DNA from: Hippophae tibetana
Taxonomy: Eukaryota > Streptophyta > Magnoliopsida > Rosales > Elaeagnaceae
Direction of reading: 5' to 3'
Length of the DNA: 64,000 bases
Assembly: GCA_037013495.1 (NCBI GenBank)
Contig: CM072811.1
Coordinates: 27,861,659-27,925,658, forward strand
Made by a program: the position numbers and the translations under genes. Positions 33,801-42,490 of the stretch are shown piece by piece. The notes beneath the pieces were generated by a model. It did not search any database. It worked only from the letters and a program-made list of their open reading frames with translations, and was not told the origin of the DNA. Each line of letters begins with the position of its first letter. Position 1 is the stretch's first letter.

Positions 33801-36674
33801 GAATTTAATGGAAACAATATTATTATTAATGCCTGATTGAGCAGCTTAATTAAAATAATGATAAATATTAAAGTAAAATTTATAAAATTATAAATGAAAT
33901 AAAATTAGAATATGAACTTTTTGATTTTTAAATGTGAAAAAATGAGAAATGATTATATAAATGTGTGAATATTTCATCTTATTCTTAAGGGGTGAGAGGA
34001 ATAAACATCACTATTATTGTTTCATTACTTTACATTTCATTTCAAATTAATAATAAAACCAAATATGAGAATATCTTGAATCTTTCCTGTTACTATTGTT
34101 ACTATTCTTGAGCCGATCATAACCTTTAGGGTTTGAGTCATAGTTGCTTTGTAGTTGGTTCTCACACTAGAGGTTCTTATTCTCTGTTAAAATTGAGTTC
34201 TATGCCATATTATTTATTAATTTTTTATTTAATGCTTTTATTCCAATATTTATTTTATATTAAATCATTATACAATTTACTCTTGTAAAAACGGTTGGCA
34301 ATTTTAAAAAAAATTGAAATTAAAAATATGATTCAAATAAGTAATACCTAAGATAATTAAATATCAAAATTAACTGCCCTTATTAATATGATGTAATAAA
34401 TATAAGTATAAAAAAATAATCAGAAATCAAAATTATCAAACTTACCCCAATTGTTTATGACCAATAGAATGTGGTGGATCATTATTTCAAATTTTATATC
34501 TATGATAGAAATTTGTGTATATTTAATTTTTTTTTGGCAATAATATAACAGTCCACAAAATTTACCATATATTATCACTTCTTCGATGATCCTTTCATTA
34601 TAGGATAACTTATTGAAGTTTATAAATGGGTGAAGGGTGCCAGGGGTACTGTAGTTTACACAAATGGAGCACATAAGTCGCTTAGCTCTTTACTGGATCA
34701 TATAGGTTTTATTGCATTAATAAAATTAACATTAAAATCTTATTTTGATTGTTGACTGAGAAATTTGGTCAGATTTTGTCATTGGTCATTTTTTCAAATT
34801 TGTGAAGGTATTTTCAGAATAACAATTGTAGAAATTTGGTCCCTATTATTTTGTATATTTTTTTTGTATTTTGACATCAAGAAATAAATAAAATGAAATA
34901 AGGAAATAAAATGATTTTTAAACATTGTGGAGGACTTCAACAAGGGAAAAAGGGTCAGAATGAGAAATATTTTTTTCGCAGTTTTACAAGAATTTTAATA
35001 TTTGAATCACGGGTTATTAGGATTATGGTAAATGACTAAAAATAACCTTACATTCAATATATTCATGTCAATAGGTAAAACTGTATTCAACTGAGGATTG
35101 TCCTTCTGAAGTGGGTCAAAAATTCCAAAATCATCTTCAAGCTAAGGCATCAAAGATGTTTCATTCAAGCAGTAAGGAAATGGAGGATCTACCCCCTGGA
35201 TTTGAAATGAGTCATTTTTCCGGCCAACCAGAATTGATACTTTCCCAAATTCCAAAGGTTCAATGGAAATGCCCTCTCAAGGTACATAAATATTAGATTT
35301 TATTAAGGATTTATTTTTATTAAGCATGCAATAGATGAGAAAGTCATTTTAGGACCTTACGCTAGTTATAAATAATCAGACGATTGATTTTGACTTTATT
35401 CTTCATCAAGGGATTAGACTTCAAAGTTTTGCCGTAATTTTTTTCTACAGTTTGTTTTGTGTTCCACTTGGCATGTTGCTTCTGGTGAGGAAAGTGAGGA
35501 GGCCAAACTTCAAAGCTCCAGGAACGCCAGAATGCTTGAAGCACATTACCCTCGTTTTTCTGCCATTCCTCCAAGGTGAAATTTCTATCTTATTTCTGGT
35601 ATTATTATTCTGTTGTTTTTATATGTTATTGATACCGAACGGGATTGTCTTCTTTTTTATAGCCCTTCCGTTTCGTTCGACATTGAGAATGAACATAATG
35701 ATGATTCCCGCACTCCTGTTGTCCCTCTCACACCTATTGAAGAAATTGAAAGTGCAGATGTATCGGATGGTATAATAAAATCTGAAAACACTATAAGGTC
35801 TGACCCCCCAGCATCCTCTGAAGTTTTGCGCCCATCTGGAACTTCGATTAACTCATCTGCTCTAGAATCGATTTTGAACTCTCAACCTTCTTTTGGAAGA
35901 TTACCTGATTCTAGTGCTGATGTTGTTACGGCAGCTGCTGCTGCCGTGGCTGCAATCATGACAAGCAATGAAAAGGAAAGCCTGATAGATACTGATTTGC
36001 TCATTAAAATCTTAAGTGACCCAAAAATGATCCAGAATTTAATAACTGATGCACCCTCGGTCAGTTTAGGAAGTGCTTCCACAACTACATTTAGTGAACC
36101 GAGTTCTGGGTTAAGTATGGCAACTTCGATGGCTCCGGTTCCTAACTGTAAGACCGAACTACAGAATCTTGCTGGAGGAAACTTGTCTCACTTGCCTGAT
36201 AGATCTCAAATGATGTCGACTTGGATTCCTCCCCAACCTGATGCTGGGCTAGTGCGTGAAGCACCATCAGTTCCTTTGCCCACCACACCTGTGTCCACCT
36301 CTGTTATATTGTCCAGGCCAACTAATGGGAACTTGTTTCCTATGCCAAGCCCACATAAAAATACCGCTGTGAGGGATATCAACTACTACAAGAACCTCAT
36401 AAGGCAACATGGAGACGAAAAGAAAGAAATCCAAGAAGCTTTTCAGTCACAAAGCGGTAATAATAATAATAATAATAATTTAGAACAAGGAGAACATAAA
36501 CCCAAGATTTCAAAACCTTGCATTTACTTTAAAAGCCCCAAGGGTTGTCGAAATGGTGTGAGTTGTCCATACCAACATGATGAAATGTCTCCTCAATCCA
36601 GAAGTGGGAACGTGTTTGAAGCCCACGGTGCTAAAAGAATGAAATTAAGTGGGGAGATTACCGGCAGGACTTAG
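24821..36674 (+). CDS. C3H6: CCCH zinc-finger protein, C3H6/C3H30-like, 467 aa, four exons
   Basis: The coding exons are 24821-24880, 35075-35281, 35451-35575 and 35663-36674 (TAG). All are GT-AG and the phases join. The protein starts [20 protein letters not shown], the signature start of plant C3H6-type proteins. Then come DLPPGFE (about residues 60-66), an Ala-rich run [27 protein letters not shown], a six-Asn run from an AAT repeat (36463-36478), and one C-x8-C-x5-C-x3-H finger at residues 417-436 ([20 protein letters not shown]). Single CCCH fingers usually bind RNA; this family's exact role is not known to me. It is probably nuclear (basic N-terminus, KRMK near the C-terminus). The first intron is 10.2 kb and stuffed with transposons. 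All coding exons look intact, so the gene is presumably still expressed. Confidence 0.9.
24881..26274 (+). other. First part of CCCH-gene intron 1, no feature
   Basis: AT-rich intron DNA. No conserved coding, no clear inverted repeats. Short open frames here (24912-25097, 25525-25716) have no recognisable motif. Confidence 0.5.
26275..26612 (+). repeat. 5' LTR of the gypsy remnant with internal ~100 bp duplication
   Basis: It begins TGTGACAGTTAG. A unit GAGAATTT..AGTGCTATTCC ... GTTAAAATTGGCTT is present twice in tandem (about 26404-26503 and 26504-26605); the 3' LTR has one copy. The right border is approximate. Confidence 0.6.
27095..27235 (+). pseudogene. Gypsy gag fragment
   Basis: The frame reads [16 protein letters not shown] then [12 protein letters not shown], the retrotransposon_gag core of chromovirus-type elements. 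It is cut off at about 27235, where unrelated sequence begins. Upstream 26613-27094 is unassigned. Confidence 0.65.
27236..29940 (-). other. Unclassified insertion inside the gypsy remnant, probably retroelement-derived
   Basis: 27236-28980 has no coding signal; its CA/TG-rich motifs and the sharp junction with gag suggest LTR or spacer of another element. 28989-29983 has overlapping minus-strand open frames (up to 168 aa) rich in Leu/Ser, with pieces such as [16 protein letters not shown] and [20 protein letters not shown] that look like a frame-shifted retroelement structural protein. I cannot name the family. Confidence 0.35.
29948..30940 (-). mobile_element. Pack-MULE-like element carrying a helicase fragment
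   Basis: Two long inverted arms, about 29948-30215 and 30662-30940, are clearly alignable in reverse complement: CCATGTTTCATCAAAA, TACCCATGATATGAAAAAA, CAAAAAGTTTCAGT and AATTAATTATTTTA occur in both. They enclose about 445 bp of coding-like DEAH helicase sequence. Long terminal inverted repeats around a host gene fragment are the hallmark of Pack-MULEs. No 9 bp target duplication was found, so the superfamily call is inference. The left arm holds a tandem duplication of about 63 bp (30018-30060, 30081-30125). Confidence 0.65.
30220..30665 (-). pseudogene. Captured fragment of a DEAH/DExH-box RNA helicase
   Basis: The minus-strand translation runs [17 protein letters not shown] (motif VI region, normally QRxGRAGR, here damaged), [32 protein letters not shown], then the start of the helicase-associated (HA2) domain [42 protein letters not shown]. 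This matches plant DHX29/DHX36-like DExH helicases of over 1,000 residues. Only about 145 residues are present, with small frameshifts near the end and no start, ATPase core or stop of its own. It is bounded on both sides by inverted arms. Confidence 0.8.
30941..33649 (+). pseudogene. Gypsy pol remnant: protease, RT, RNase H, integrase
   Basis: Plus-strand frames: a protease-like region about 31320-31600 (the D-S-G site reads D-S-R), RT about 32090-32560 ([32 protein letters not shown]; the catalytic YxDD reads Y-F-H-D at 32425), RNase H about 32640-33060 ([21 protein letters not shown]), the integrase zinc region about 33240-33410 and core start (SMDFIL-like, DASHVATLF) to 33645. Catalytic residues are mutated and many stops occur. 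The integrase C-terminus and chromodomain are deleted where the LTR begins. Confidence 0.8.
33650..34207 (+). repeat. Truncated 3' LTR of the gypsy remnant, split by a MITE
   Basis: It starts ATAGGAGGGGGGATT, aligning with ATAGGAGGGGATGG of the 5' LTR (26341), so the first part of the LTR is missing. It runs to 33744, is interrupted to 34121, and resumes ACCTTTAGGGTTTGAGTC to about 34207. Confidence 0.6.
33745..34121. mobile_element. MITE inserted in the gypsy 3' LTR
   Basis: 377 bp of AT-rich non-coding DNA interrupts the LTR. The flanks ACTTTTAGG (33736-33744) and ACCTTTAGG (34122-34130) match 8 of 9, and removing the insert restores alignment with the 5' LTR. Terminal repeats are poorly conserved; a 9 bp duplication points to a Mutator-like origin. 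Confidence 0.55.
34208..35074 (+). other. Last part of CCCH-gene intron 1
   Basis: AT-rich intron DNA with no recognised element, ending in the acceptor ATTCATGTCAATAG just before exon 2. Confidence 0.5.
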
Positions 36675-37244
36675 TTAAGAGTCATAGACTTGATACTTTT
36701 TGAGGTTGTACAGGTAAATTAAAGACATAAAACAATCTCCATTTTTTTTTAAAGATTTTGTTGTCATTGTTGTGGTCTATGGGTGGATTGCTCAAGAGAT
36801 ACTGAAAAAGAAGTGATAAATCCTTTGCAATTTTGACATAACAGAGTGAAAGAGACGTAATGGTCTAATGTTTTTTTATTGTAGCTTTGGGGCGATTAAT
36901 TTGACAACTGGCTAAAATTAAATGGGATGTGCGATTTATTCGATGGTATTAATTTGATAACAAATGATTCTTGCCTCCAAAAATGGGCGAGACCTCCTAA
37001 ATCTTTGCCAATAGAAAAGCATCTGAAACCAGAGCTTAGAGTTGTCTCTGCTTTTCAATCAATAACATAAAGAGAACATGAAAATACCGAGAAAAACAAA
37101 GCACAAGCATTTTTCTCTTTTAGGAAGAGCTCTATAAAATTAGTTCTTTTTTTTTTCTTCGTAAATTAATCTTTCTTTTGTTTTTATGATAAAAAGGGAG
37201 TAAATAAATTAATTTAAAGTTTAATTAATTAATCTTCATTCTTT
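36675..37244 (+). other. 3' UTR and flank of the CCCH gene
   Basis: The sequence after the TAG stop stays gene-like to about 37080. Possible polyadenylation contexts are near 36730 (ACATAAAACAATC) and 37065 (CAATAACATAAAG). Nothing else is seen. Confidence 0.4.
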
Positions 37245-37675
37245 ATTTGGGGTTCATGGTTTGATTTGGTCAAAGGGTGAAAAAAATTTAACTGGATCAT
37301 ACCGTTTTATATTATTAAAACTAGATTGGATTGTTTGATTATTAAAAATATTGAATCGAATAGTTTGGTTTGATTTAGTTAAGGTTTTATCCGGTTAATA
37401 ATATATAAATCTGTTACACATAATGATATATTTTTGATTAAAATATGAGAAATTTAATCAAAAGTTTTTGAGAAATAATGTTAAAATTTTAATATATTAT
37501 TAAACTGGTCCGGTTCAACTCATTTAAAAATTAATATAATCTTACCAGATCGTTTGAAAACGGTTTTAATTAATACAAATCAGATCGAATTATTTGATTT
37601 ATAAGATCGTTCAATTCGATTTAGTTTTTCGATTTCATCTCATTCAATCCGGTTTTTCTATACCTTTAATTCAAA
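37245..37675. mobile_element. Decayed hAT MITE related to the one at 9098
   Basis: It starts GGGTTCATGGTTTGATTTGG and carries CTGGTCCGGTTC, GAAAACGGTTTTAATTAATAC and CAATCCGGTTTTT. Order and spacing match the 9098-9426 element, with a TA-rich middle. The ends are degenerate and no duplication was identified. Confidence 0.55.
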
Positions 37676-37834
37676 GCACACATGTAAGTTCTACATTTGT
37701 CTAAACTAGGGTTCAATATTCGAGGAATAAATAATATAAAAATCTCTAAGAAATGGTTACTATAAGATTAACTCATTTTTAAGTCGTTTAAATTGTATTA
37801 TTAATTTTTAAGTCTTATCAAAACTTGAAACATA

Positions 37835-37891
37835 TGTCCGATGAGTGCTCAAAAAGCACTAAAATTACCATAATTTTATGCACATTAATTG

Positions 37892-37931
<40 letters not shown>

Positions 37932-39645
37932 GTTTTATCATATATTTATATATATTTGTATTTTTTGGAATCATGGATATTTTTATTGTTTTTCAGATAT
38001 TTTGGCTTAAAAACGTAACTTAAAAACTCAAAAAAGAATAGTGCTTATATCACAAATATATTAATAAATAAATGGGAAAAGATTAACAAATATGGAAAAA
38101 TTGGACAAAATGGGTCAAAAAAGTCAAAAATGAGAAAATCGCGCCGCCGCGTCGCGCAGCTGCCCAGCCGCGCGCCCAACTACCCTCCTTGCGCGCCGAC
38201 GCCCATTTCGCCCCATTTTTCACGTGCAGCCGCCCCCATGACGTCATGCTGACGTCATCAATGACCTCAGCATTTGCACTCCGCGTTTTCATCATTTTTT
38301 ATCATTTTTTCACTCACTTTTTCTCTCCATCCTCACCTATAAATACCCCCCCCCTTCCCTTCACTTCTAAACACACCTCAAAACACATTCTCTTCTCTCT
38401 TTATTTCTCTCTTTTCTTAGATTTTTAGTTTTTTTAGTTTTTCTTAGTTTTTATCTTTTCTTAGTTAATTTCTCTTAGTTTTAGAGTTATTCCTTTTTTT
38501 GGGAAGAACTAGTTATGTTTTTGTAATTTATTAGCTTTTTGATTCAATAAATGGGAGTGCAAATTCCGCTCGGAGGTTTTCCAACAACGGGAATAACATC
38601 GAAGTTCTGTAAAGATTTTATTTTCTTTACAGTTATTTTTTATACTTTATTCTTACATGTTATATTTAATCTGTCTGTGATTAAATTTAACTCTACTGGT
38701 TGTTTATAAACATGATGTAATAATAACGTTGTTATGCTTGCGAAATATTAAATAGGTGAAAATCTCTAAAATGAATTGATTTTATTTTTATTCAAGATTT
38801 TATATTAAGAATGTTAGAGAGAAATATATTATTTTTCATTACAAACTTAAATCTGAAAATTAGATTTTAAGGTTTAGTTATCCGGTCTGATTTAGAGTAG
38901 TGCTCTTTTATTTGTTGGTATAATCGCCAGGTAGTTAGAGTGAAGCTCTATTTCAAAAGTTTTTATAAGAATTATTATCTGAAAATGCATTGACAACATG
39001 TTTTCAGTAGTGGTTTTAAAACTTGAAAGTTAGTACTCGGATAACTAAATTCTTAGGTTTAATTTGGAAACCTTGAATAAAGTTTAAACTGTCTAACCCC
39101 ACCAAAGGTGTCATTTAAATGGTTCATCTTCAATCTCTTAGAAAAAGGAATTAATTTAATTAAGCAAATTGGTTATCAACCTCACCCATAGGTATTAATT
39201 GATTTGTTTAGTTAACAAAGAATATCTAACCCCATCAAATGTGGTATTCATATAAAAAAGAGAGAATCAATAAATATCAATTCATATCTTTAATAACCTA
39301 AATAATATGAGCAAGCATAATTAACTTAGTTATTATATCCATAAATACTCAACCATTATAAAAGATAAAATTTGCATAAATATTTATTAAATCTATGTTT
39401 ATTTTTATGTGAGTAGATTAAAAACACAAAACCCCAAAATATCGTGACAGGATGTTTATGATTTAATTTCGTTTTTAAAAGTTTGAATAATAAATTAAAA
39501 ATCACATACATTCCTTTCTTAGATCGACCTTGGGAGTATACTTATCATTTTCTTCGAAATGATTCGTGCACTTGCGAGAGTTTTATAAATATTAAAACCA
39601 AAGTATTGGTAAGAATCGACGATGTCGGTTTTCGCTCATCAATGT
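37835..39645 (+). mobile_element. Probable second solo LTR (about 1.8 kb)
   Basis: It starts TGTCCGATGAGTGCTC. A promoter-like core follows (bZIP-type sites, TATA box at 38338), then a pyrimidine-rich leader, and the 3' part includes GATCGACCTTGGGAGTATAC, GTGCACTTGCGAG and GGTTTTCGCTCATCA. That layout resembles long LTRs of Tat/Ogre-like elements and parallels the solo LTR at 731-2695. No coding internal region is present. The 3' border (39640-39670) is uncertain and no exact 5 bp duplication was found. Confidence 0.55.
38100..38345 (+). promoter_or_regulatory. GC-rich LTR promoter core with paired TGACGTCA sites
   Basis: A GC-rich island (38120-38260) in AT-rich DNA ends with CACGTG at 38221-38226, two perfect TGACGTCA palindromes at 38239-38246 and 38250-38257, and TATAAATA at 38338-38345 followed by a C-run. 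TGACG pairs bind plant TGA/bZIP factors. Function as the element's promoter is inference. Confidence 0.6.
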
Positions 39646-39669
39646 CTAGTTTGACATCTAAAATACATA

Positions 39670-39855
39670 TTTATGGATAAAAAATTTAGGATCTATGTGT
39701 AAAATTTTAAGAGTTTGTGAAATAAATCTATGATTGAAAAGTTTAGGAATCTATAATTGAAGTTTTAAAAGTTTAAGAATCAAATATGTTTAAAAGCTTA
39801 GAAATATATATAAATTTAATTAAAATTTGGAGATTAATAATGCACGTTAACCTTT
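39670..39855. mobile_element. Half of a MULE-type foldback MITE (relative of 50829-51203)
   Basis: It repeats the motif TTTAGGAATCTATAATTGAAG and ends AGATTAATAATGCACGTT, matching the right arm of the 50829-51203 element (GGACCGATAATGCACTTT). The left arm is absent. Confidence 0.5.
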
Positions 39856-40089
39856 TTAGGATCCAATCCTTTGAAGAGAAGAAGTCCATTGTTCCACGTA
39901 GCTCTTGTCATTGCTAATGGATTATGCAATGATGTGGTAATGATCAACACAAGTTGTGTGCAATGGGTACACAAGTATATGTATTGCAAACAAGTAATAT
40001 AATGATTTAAAAAGATTATTCACACATAAATTATATTATTAAAAACTAATTTTAAAATTAAAAAGTAAATATCAATTTTTTTTTAAAGT
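39856..40089. other. Spacer without recognised feature
   Basis: Short stretch with CAAGTTGTGTGCAATGGGTACACAAG-type dyads; no gene or element recognised. Confidence 0.3.
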
Positions 40090-40690
40090 AAAGTTAACAA
40101 AATAACTTGTCTTCTTGAACAAAATTGAACAATATACATAACACAAAATATATACAAATAATTAATAACACATAATATACATAAAAATAAAAGATAATTT
40201 TGCATAAATTAAATAAAAATATAAAACCTCAATAATAAGTGTAAAATAATTCATAAAAATACTTACAAGAATCAAACAAATGAGAAAATGAAGAAAACAT
40301 ATATTTAGAAAGTGTAGAAAAAATTGAGTGTTAAGCTAAAATAAGGTAGATCTAGATCATTAAGAAGAGGGAAAAAAATCCCAACTGAAAACACTGAAAA
40401 TGGTGATAAAAATGGACAAAAATAATCAAAAATATTGCACGCTATGTGTGTGTGTGAGAGAGAGAATTGGGACAACAACAAGAATTGTCGGGGGGAGGGG
40501 AAAGAAGAAGAAAAAGGGAAAAACCAATTAGCGTCGGTTCAAAGTGTCAATCGATGCTACACGTGACATCGCGTTGCATCGACGTCAGTTGACACGTAGG
40601 ACCAATACTACATGCTACGTGTAGGGTTAATAGACACATAGAACATACACTACATTACACATCGATTAATGTGTAAAACCGATGATATCT
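40090..40690. mobile_element. CACTA element end fragment (subterminal region only)
   Basis: The AT-rich part (ACATAATATACATAAA, ATACTTACAAGA.., GAGTGTTA) and the motifs AGCGTCGGTTCAAAGTG, GACGTCAGTTGACACGTAGGA and ACATGCTACGTGTAGG match, in order, the 21540-22010 part of the CACTA element at 19792-22782. No CACTA terminus or transposase is present, so this is a truncated relic. Confidence 0.65.
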
Positions 40691-40886
40691 TTAGCATAAA
40701 TCAATTGCAAACACAATTATGAGAATCAAATGTTCATCAAAAACAATGTCTAGGCCTGTATGACGCGAACGAGCCAAGATCAATCAAATAAGAATGATCA
40801 ATCAAATAAGAATGAGCCACATTTTCTTAAAGTGAGTAGTATTGCCCTTCAGAAGTACTCACAGCAGAAACTTATAGAGATACAAA
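40691..40886 (-). other. 3' UTR region of the Pin1 gene
   Basis: Short stretch after the stop codon. It contains a tandem 18-19 bp repeat ATCAATCAAATAAGAATGA at about 40780-40815, probably within the 3' UTR. Confidence 0.4.
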
Positions 40887-42259
40887 TTAGCTAGTTCTCA
40901 TGATGATGTGAACTCCACTATCTGTATCCACAATCTCACTTATCTCACCAACCTTGAGCGCAAATGTTGCCTCTTCAAAAGGTTTTTGCATCTGCCCACG
41001 GCCAAATGGACCTGCACCAATTATAACATTCAATTCGACAAAATCTTATTCAGATGAATGACATAGTAAGTAAGAACATGTTTTTAAAATACGTATAGGT
41101 GGAAGTTTTTCGATCCTTTTGACATTGTTTTCTTTAAATGACATTTCACAACTCACACACATTGGGATTAAACCCTTAACCTCACAATAAGGAGGTTGTG
41201 ATGCCACTGCACTACAACCACGCGGACAATCGTTTTGACATTGTTTTTACTCAAAGAAGAGCCTATAACATTTTTCAGGTGATACCATCCAAAACAACAG
41301 ATAGGTGTGCCTATCCCCTCTTCTATCATGCAGTAAAGTGGGAGATGGCGGGAGATGGGAAGGGAAACACACACAACTTACACCACCAAGACTCGAACCA
41401 CAAACCTTGCATTTGCCAGAGGTGCTACCATCCAATGAGGTAGCTCCCAGGTTCCGTGCTGCATGGCATGTCACACAACAAATGCAAGAAGACGAAAGAG
41501 TAAATTGTACAAAGCAGATTAAAAGGAAGTGACCATGAATGGCATAGAACATTTATTGACAAGGTTTCAAGGATTAAAGTGACAAGACGAATGTCACAGA
41601 TCAATAATATCATATTTCAACATTCATAGTAACAAAATGATCAGGCAACAAATCAGTTAAAGTCCTCTTCAATTTTAAAGCAACCAAATAATAAATTAGA
41701 TTCTAAGAAGCATCAGCATTACATAAACCAATTAGTAACACATAAAATTAATCTGAATAACTGTATAATCCCCAACACAAATTCAAAATCCCTGACCCTC
41801 ATTTTCAGACTTTTCTCTGAGGCAAATTATTGCAAACCAATAAAATAAATATTAATCAAATAAAACCGCCCTTTCTCTACACGACTTTACCACTTCCCAG
41901 TATATAAAACCAAAAATTATAACAAAATAGAAATACAAACGAACCAAAATGATACAAAAGCAAATTAACAAACAAACAAGTCTTAAGGAGTGGAAACCCT
42001 AAATGCAGAAACACATACCGAGATCGCCACCGCGCTTAGCTGAGCTGCAATCGGAGTAACGAGAAGCGATGTCCTCGAATTTAGCCTTGCCAGAAACAAT
42101 GTCATCTCGGAAAGTTTTGAGCTGAGAAACGGCGCTGTCTCTGGTGGTGTTTATGATGAGTCGACCTTCTGGATCTTTCCACGAGGACTTTCGCCGTGAA
42201 CCCTGGTGTTTGATTAGTATGTGGGACGCTCTCACCTGATTATTTCCAGATGAGGACAT
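40887..42259 (-). CDS. PIN1: Pin1-type parvulin peptidyl-prolyl cis-trans isomerase, 121 aa, two exons
   Basis: Exon 1 is 42019-42259 and exon 2 is 40887-41011 (minus strand, GT-AG, phase 1). The product is a WW-less plant Pin1 of usual length (about 119 residues). It starts [32 protein letters not shown], with the basic phosphate-binding loop KHQGSRRK. Catalytic-pocket residues are present: His13, Cys71 ([13 protein letters not shown]), Met88 and Phe92 ([11 protein letters not shown]), and His115 (SGVHII). Pin1 enzymes isomerise phospho-Ser/Thr-Pro bonds in nucleus and cytosol; in Arabidopsis PIN1At acts on MADS-box flowering regulators. It is unrelated to the PIN auxin carriers despite the name. 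The 1,007 bp intron holds SINE-like insertions. Confidence 0.95.
41132..41232 (-). mobile_element. tRNA-derived SINE-like insertion in the Pin1 intron
   Basis: Flanked by perfect 15 bp direct repeats TTTTGACATTGTTTT (41117-41131, 41233-41247). On the minus strand it reads like a tRNA promoter: an A-box-like GTGCAGTGGCATCAC and a B-box-like GGTTTAATCC about 30 bases later. The target-duplication length fits LINE-driven insertion. At 101 bp it is short and may be 3' truncated. Confidence 0.7.
41250..41460 (-). mobile_element. Second SINE-like element, Pin1 intron
   Basis: On the minus strand GGGAGCTACCTCATTGGATGG resembles an A-box region and GTGGTTCGAGTCTTGG a B-box (GGTTCGAGTC). It is more GC-rich than the surrounding intron and runs towards the SINE at 41132, which may have inserted into its tail. 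No duplications were found for this one. Confidence 0.5.
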
Positions 42260-42490
42260 TTTTGTCTTTTTGCTACCTTTGGTTCTCTTGTTCTGGTTAT
42301 AGTTATGGAGATGCCTGTCCGTCCGATCTGTGGAGGAGATCGATGATGAGGAGGCCTCTTTCTTCCTTTTGCGATCGGAGGAATCTTATCTTTGAAACAC
42401 TGAGTTAACTCGTGACAGCATATATTCTTTAGTATCCTGAAAAAGATTATATCGTATATAAACTCGTGACAGCATATATTCTTTTTACTT
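42260..42490 (-). promoter_or_regulatory. Promoter/leader of the Pin1 gene with 24 bp direct repeat
   Basis: A GC-richer leader lies right of the ATG (42260-42400). AACTCGTGACAGCATATATT(CTTT) occurs at 42407-42430 and again at 42461-42484, period 54, a recent duplication in the proximal promoter. Confidence 0.5.

Larger units (their letters stand above)
26275..34207 (+). mobile_element. Ty3/gypsy (chromovirus-like) retrotransposon remnant in intron 1, heavily nested
   Basis: LTR-related sequence at 26275-26612 matches 33650-34207, with the shared text GAGAATTT.AGTGCTA.TCCT, AGGGTTTGAG and GTTAAAATTG. Between them gag, protease, RT, RNase H and integrase remnants occur in plus orientation. 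The interior is split by foreign DNA at about 27235-30940, including a Pack-MULE-like element. The 3' LTR lacks its first roughly 70 bp and is itself split by a MITE. Confidence 0.75.

Noticed and set aside
37835-39670. Exact 5 bp duplication for the second solo LTR (ACATA or ATGTC)
   Set aside because: Short matches exist at both ends, but neither gives TG..CA termini on both sides, so the 3' border was left open.
41198-41552. Open frames of 75-101 codons in the Pin1 intron
   Set aside because: They cross the SINE-like repeats; both strands are open and no conserved protein results.
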